A stretch of DNA of 33,884 nt, from contig JAAXGQ010000022.1 in the NCBI GenBank assembly GCA_012271265.1, positions 1-33,884 of the forward strand. Reading direction: 5' to 3'. The notes under the pieces were generated by a model that had not been told where the DNA came from, did no database searches, and saw only the letters and a list, made by a program, of their open reading frames with translations. Source of the DNA: Vicinamibacteraceae bacterium (lineage in GTDB: Bacteria > Acidobacteriota > Vicinamibacteria > Marinacidobacterales > Marinacidobacteraceae). The position numbers and the translations under genes were made by a program. Positions 30,545 through 33,884 of this stretch are shown in pieces; within the stretch, counting starts at the first letter, position 1; each line of letters opens with the position of its first letter.

Positions 30545-32518
30545 ATGCAGCTCCGACTCGCGAAATCCCTGGCGTTCGCGGCCCTTCTGCCTGCCGCCCC
30601 CACCGCCTCGGCCGCCGCCTCGGCCGCCGCTCAGGACGGCGCCCTGGAACCGCTCCCGGTGGAGACGCTCCTGTCGCTCTCCTCGGCGGTGGGTGGGGAG
30701 ACGCCGCGCTGGGCCCCGAGCGGCGACCGGATCCTCGTCGGCGGCGCGAACCTGCGCCTCATCGACGCCGAGACCGGCGCGACCCGTGACTTGCCGGTGT
30801 CCACCGGAGGCAGCGGTCATTTCCTGGCCTCGGCGGAGCCTCGGTGGTCGCCAGACGGGCAATGGATCTCCTACATCTCGGACCGGAGCGGCACGCCCGA
30901 GATCTGGCTCTGGTCCACCCACAAGGGCGCATCGCGGCGTCTCACCGGAAACGGCGGACGGCTGATCAAGGGCGCCTCCTGGTCGCGGGACGGGCGCCGG
31001 ATCGCGTTCGCCGGCAACCGCCACGGGCAGTACGACGTCTGGACGGTCGAGGTCCCCTCCGGGGAGGCCCGCCGGCTGACCGACGGACCCGAATTGGAGG
31101 TCTACCCCACGTGGAGCTCCGACTCCCGCTCGGTCCTGTTCGTCCGGCTCGACGCCGACTGGATGGACCACACCGTCGTCGAGGTCCCGGCGGGCGGCGG
31201 TGAAGAGCGGGTCATCGTGCGCGACGAGGACTTCTTCGACTACGGGGAGGGAGGCACGTTCGGCTATCCCCTGATCTCCCCGGACGGCTCCACCGTCGTC
31301 TTTCCCTCGTACCGCTCCGGGTGGATCAACTACTGGACCGTCCCGCGGTCGGGAGGAGAGCCCGCGCCGCTGGCGGCGGCAGCGGCCGACCAGACCGGGG
31401 GCGCCTGGTCCCCCGGCGGGGAAGAGTTCGCCTACGTCGAGAACCACGGCGGCTCCTACCAGCTCACGATCGCCCCGGCGGACGGCGGCGAGCCGCGCGT
31501 CATCGCGGCGCCCGGGTCCGGGATTCTCGGATCGCCGCAGTGGTCTCCCGACGGCAGCCGCATCTCCACCACCCTCGAGACCCCCACCCGACCCGGAGAT
31601 CTGGTCGTCCACGACCTCACGTCGGGAACGTCCTCGCGGCTGACCGATTCGGCGCCGATGGAGGCGATCGAGAGGCGCCTCGTCGTGCCCCGGAAGGTGG
31701 AGTTCGCGAGCGGGGACGGCCTCGTGATTCCTTCCTACCTCTACCGGCCCGACGCCGGCCGGGGTGGTGGGGATCGCCGCCATCCGGCGATCGTCTGGAC
31801 CCACGGCGGACCCACGTCGCAATGGGAGGACAGCTTCGAGCCGGCCATCCAGTTCTTCGCGCAGCGCGGCTACGTGGTCCTCCTGCCCAATGTGCGCGGC
31901 AGCTCCGGGTACGGGCGCGCGTTCGAGGAGGCGAACGACGGCTGCTGGGGCAAGTGCGACTTTGCCGACGCGGTGGCGGCCGCGGAGTACCTCCGGACCC
32001 TTCCCTTCGTCGACCCGGAGAGCATCGGAACCACCGGAACCAGCTACGGCGGCTTCATGTCCTGCGCGGCGGTGAGCTTCGGCGGCGAGACCTTCCAGGC
32101 CGTGATCGCCGCGTCCGGCTACTGCGACCGGGTCACCTTCTTCGAGGACGGCGAGTTCCGCCACCTGCAGCAACTGAGAAAGGAGATGGGGGGGCTCGAG
32201 GAGCACCGCGACCGCTACCTGGCGAACTCCCCCTACTACCACCTCGCGAACGCCCGGGCCCCGGTCTTCGTCCTCCACGGCGAGGGGCGCTATCCGGGCT
32301 CCCCCCAGATGACCGAGTTCTTCCGGGAGCTGCAGCGCCTCTACAAGCCCGCCCGGTACAAGGCCTACGCCGGCGAGAACTTCTACGTCCGGAGCTTCGG
32401 GAACACGCTGGAGATGCTCGGCGACATGAAGGCGTTCTTCGACTTCTATCTCCTCGGCAGGGACGTCGATCTCCCGGGGGTCGCGGTCCTGGAGGAGCTC
32501 CCGGGCGTGTCCCACTGA
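30545..32518 (+). CDS. Exported S9-family (prolyl oligopeptidase-like) protein, triad apparently incomplete
   Basis: A 657-residue protein with a signal peptide (residues 1-29), an N-terminal beta-propeller (repeats such as RWSPDGQWISYISD and SWSRDGRRIAFAGN) and a C-terminal alpha/beta hydrolase domain of the S9 type (WTHGGPTSQW, NVRGSSGYG). The nucleophile Ser500 in GTSYGG is intact. Where active S9 enzymes have HGxxD..VP and GHGF, this protein has HGEGRYPGS (from His578) and GENFYV (Asn612), so the catalytic Asp and His seem to be missing or moved. It may be inactive, or use other residues. The start has a strong Shine-Dalgarno sequence, 6 bases from the ATG. Confidence 0.87.
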   Translation: MQLRLAKSLAFAALLPAAPTASAAASAAAQDGALEPLPVETLLSLSSAVGGETPRWAPSGDRILVGGANLRLIDAETGATRDLPVSTGGSGHFLASAEPRWSPDGQWISYISDRSGTPEIWLWSTHKGASRRLTGNGGRLIKGASWSRDGRRIAFAGNRHGQYDVWTVEVPSGEARRLTDGPELEVYPTWSSDSRSVLFVRLDADWMDHTVVEVPAGGGEERVIVRDEDFFDYGEGGTFGYPLISPDGSTVVFPSYRSGWINYWTVPRSGGEPAPLAAAAADQTGGAWSPGGEEFAYVENHGGSYQLTIAPADGGEPRVIAAPGSGILGSPQWSPDGSRISTTLETPTRPGDLVVHDLTSGTSSRLTDSAPMEAIERRLVVPRKVEFASGDGLVIPSYLYRPDAGRGGGDRRHPAIVWTHGGPTSQWEDSFEPAIQFFAQRGYVVLLPNVRGSSGYGRAFEEANDGCWGKCDFADAVAAAEYLRTLPFVDPESIGTTGTSYGGFMSCAAVSFGGETFQAVIAASGYCDRVTFFEDGEFRHLQQLRKEMGGLEEHRDRYLANSPYYHLANARAPVFVLHGEGRYPGSPQMTEFFRELQRLYKPARYKAYAGENFYVRSFGNTLEMLGDMKAFFDFYLLGRDVDLPGVAVLEELPGVSH

Positions 32519-32587
32519 GCCGGCGCGCCATGGGCGCCGACCACGACTTCAGGTTCGGGGTCGTGTACAACTGGCGCGCCCTGACGT

Positions 32588-32640
32588 ATGGAGCGTCGGC
32601 CCCATGGAGCGCCGGCGTCCTCGCCGGCCTGCGCCGCACC
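32588..32640 (+). repeat. REP-like element, subtype A, upstream of mtgA
   Basis: The 39-base core is at 32602-32640, preceded by GGAGCGTCGGCC, a flank also present (reversed) at the right end of the window. A weak hairpin (CACGAC 32542-32547 / GTCGTG 32560-32565) and two GGCGCGCC sites (32522, 32573) lie just before it. The frame through the REP element joins that of mtgA but is not taken as coding. Confidence 0.85.
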
Positions 32641-32726
32641 GTTCCTGCGCATGCGCCGCATCCACCTGGAAGTCCGTCAGGGTGAGACGGGCCTTCATCC
32701 ATCCGGCGGCGGCAAGGGAGGAGTCG

Positions 32727-33401
32727 TTGCGCCGCTGGATGCGCTGGGCCGTGATCGCCGGGCTCGGGTGGATCGCGCTCACGATCCTGCTGGTGCTGCC
32801 GTGGCGCTGGATACCGCCGCCGACGTCCGCCTTCATGCTTCGGGAGCACATCGTGCGGGAAGGGACGGTGCGCTACGAGTGGGCGCGCTGGCACGACATT
32901 TCGTCCCACCTTCCCATCGCGGCGGTGGCTGCCGAGGACCAGAAGTTCCCCGACCACTTCGGCTTCGATTTCGACGAAATCGGCAACGCGCTGGAACGGA
33001 GCCGGCGCGGCGGGCGGCTCCGGGGGGCGAGCACGATCACCCAGCAGGTCGCCAAGAACCTCTATCTCTGGCCCGGTCGGAACCTCTTTCGCAAGAGCCT
33101 CGAGGCTTATCTCACGGTGGCCATCGAACTCCTGTGGCCCAAGCGGCGCATCCTCGAGGTCTATCTGAACATCGCCGAGTTCGGCCCCGGCGTCTTCGGC
33201 GTCACGGCGGCGAGCCGGCACGCGTTCGACCGTGAACCGGACGAGCTGACACCGCGCCAGGCCGCGACCCTGATCGCCGTCCTGCCGAACCCGGGCGGAA
33301 TGTCCGCCGGCCAGCCCTCCGAGTACGTGCTGCGCCGGGCCGGCGAGATCCAGCAGGCGGTGGCCCGGCTCGGCGGCGCCGCCTACCTCCGCGGCCTCTG
33401 A
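32727..33401 (+). CDS. mtgA: Monofunctional biosynthetic peptidoglycan transglycosylase
   Basis: MtgA polymerises lipid II into glycan strands at the inner membrane (family GT51). The 224-residue protein has an N-terminal membrane anchor (about residues 7-25), catalytic Glu70 in AAEDQKFPDHFGFD, STITQQVAKNL (102-112) and EVYLNIAEFGPGVFG (144-158). The TTG start is chosen because GGAGG lies 5 bases upstream and the length then fits the family. The upstream ATG at 32604 lies inside a REP element and would add about 40 odd residues. Being next to exported hydrolases fits the envelope theme of the region. Confidence 0.88.
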   Translation: MRRWMRWAVIAGLGWIALTILLVLPWRWIPPPTSAFMLREHIVREGTVRYEWARWHDISSHLPIAAVAAEDQKFPDHFGFDFDEIGNALERSRRGGRLRGASTITQQVAKNLYLWPGRNLFRKSLEAYLTVAIELLWPKRRILEVYLNIAEFGPGVFGVTAASRHAFDREPDELTPRQAATLIAVLPNPGGMSAGQPSEYVLRRAGEIQQAVARLGGAAYLRGL

Positions 33402-33422
33402 ACAGCGTCGTCCCGGCGGGCC

Positions 33423-33649
33423 ATGGGCGGACCGCCCGCCCGACGATCTGCCGAAGCCGGCGCCTGGTTGCTGGCTCAGCGAACGACCGACCTCTACCTG
33501 AGTGTGGTGTCGGTCGGCGAGGTCGAGCGGAGCATCGCTCGTCAGCGGCGTCGGAGCCCGGGCTTCGCGGACGCTCTGGCCCGATGGCTGGACAGGGTGC
33601 TGACCCTCTACGCCGGCCACATCCTCCCCGTGGAGTTGGGGGCTGCACC
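33423..33649 (+). pseudogene. vapC: Truncated VapC-type PIN-domain toxin
   Basis: The frame starting at 33423 reads through AWLLAQRTTDLYLSVVSVGEVERSI and continues to ADALARWLDRVLTLYAGHILPVELG, which matches the middle of VapC/PIN-domain RNases (L-x-L-S-V-x-S-x-G-E-x-E-R and the W-L-D helix). The N-terminal LLDTNV strand with the first catalytic Asp is missing. The C-terminal part with the later acidic residues is lost where a REP element begins at 33650. No vapB antitoxin gene is seen. The frame stays open to the window end through repeat DNA only. It should be inactive. Confidence 0.6.
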
Positions 33650-33884
33650 GGGAGCGCCGGTGTCCTCACCGGCCACCGCCGCAGGCGGGCATGGTCCGTG
33701 GGTCTCCCGGCACACCGTCCGTCGGCAAGGCGGCGCGGTCAACAGGAGACTGCCTGAGGGGCCGAAGGTCCGGCCCAGGCCGGCGAGGACGCCGGCGCTC
33801 CATGGGGCCGACGCTCTCAACGGCCACCGCACCGCGGGCGCCGGTGTCCTCACCGGCCACCGCCGCAGGCCGGCATGGTCCGTG
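33650..33884. repeat. Right-end cluster of REP-like elements
   Basis: A subtype B copy on the + strand (33650-33702, hairpin GCCGGTG-TCCT-CACCGGC), a subtype A copy on the - strand (33772-33805), and a second B copy on the + strand (33836 to the window end). The B-then-reversed-A arrangement mirrors the left end of the window (A, then reversed B), including the segment around CTCCCGG..CCGTCC..GGCAAGG between them. Confidence 0.88.

Noticed and set aside
32522-32580. Intrinsic terminator after the S9-family gene
   Set aside because: The only stem is six base pairs with a 12-base loop and no T-run follows.
32604-32726. Upstream ATG for mtgA inside the REP element
   Set aside because: It would add about 40 repeat-encoded residues before the membrane anchor. 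The TTG at 32727 has a good ribosome site and gives normal length.

Overview
This is a GC-rich, gene-dense stretch of chromosome from a Gram-negative, probably environmental bacterium. Outer-membrane and envelope functions point that way: a TonB-dependent receptor, an AmpG-type permease, a monofunctional transglycosylase, exported serine hydrolases and lipoproteins. The mix of PIG-L deacetylase, S9 peptidase, CapA, M20D hydrolase and SSS transporters, with many GTG/TTG starts, resembles Acidobacteriota (Thermoanaerobaculia-like) or Gemmatimonadota genomes. That placement is an inference; no rRNA or tRNA gene is visible.

Layout. 1-749: a cluster of palindromic REP-like elements, then an unusual GATC-rich repeat field. 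750-4912 (+): exported M20D amidohydrolase, CapA-family protein and a beta-lactamase-family lipoprotein. 4928-14445 (-): SGLT-like symporter, TraB-family protein, large PIG-L deacetylase, TonB-dependent receptor and AmpG-family permease. 14446-14934: non-coding, with a likely ParD-type antitoxin relic. 14935-25405 (-): one tightly packed run of nine candidate genes, almost all overlapping or separated by a few bases. In transcription order these are PDZ-alpha/beta hydrolase, serine hydrolase/VanX fusion, HEAT-repeat protein, beta-class DNA methyltransferase, PD-(D/E)XK endonuclease-like protein, SSS transporter, a small unknown ORF, and two paralogous P-loop ATPases. 25484-27714 (+): ECF sigma factor and a zinc-finger anti-sigma protein fused to a bactofilin-like domain. 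27717-28066: five tandem REP copies. 28123-33401: TerB-like protein (+), LeuB (-), DUF502 membrane protein (+), S9-family protein (+) and MtgA (+). 33423-33884: a VapC-type toxin fragment that stops at another REP cluster.

Themes. Peptidoglycan metabolism recurs (AmpG, D-Ala-D-Ala dipeptidase fusion, MtgA, beta-lactamase-fold hydrolases). The restriction-modification pair and the twin ATPases lie in one transcription unit, which is the best candidate for an undescribed, possibly defensive, assembly. REP elements shape several gene borders: they lie in the 5' end of the TonB receptor gene, just upstream of mtgA, at the 3' break of vapC, and downstream of the anti-sigma gene.
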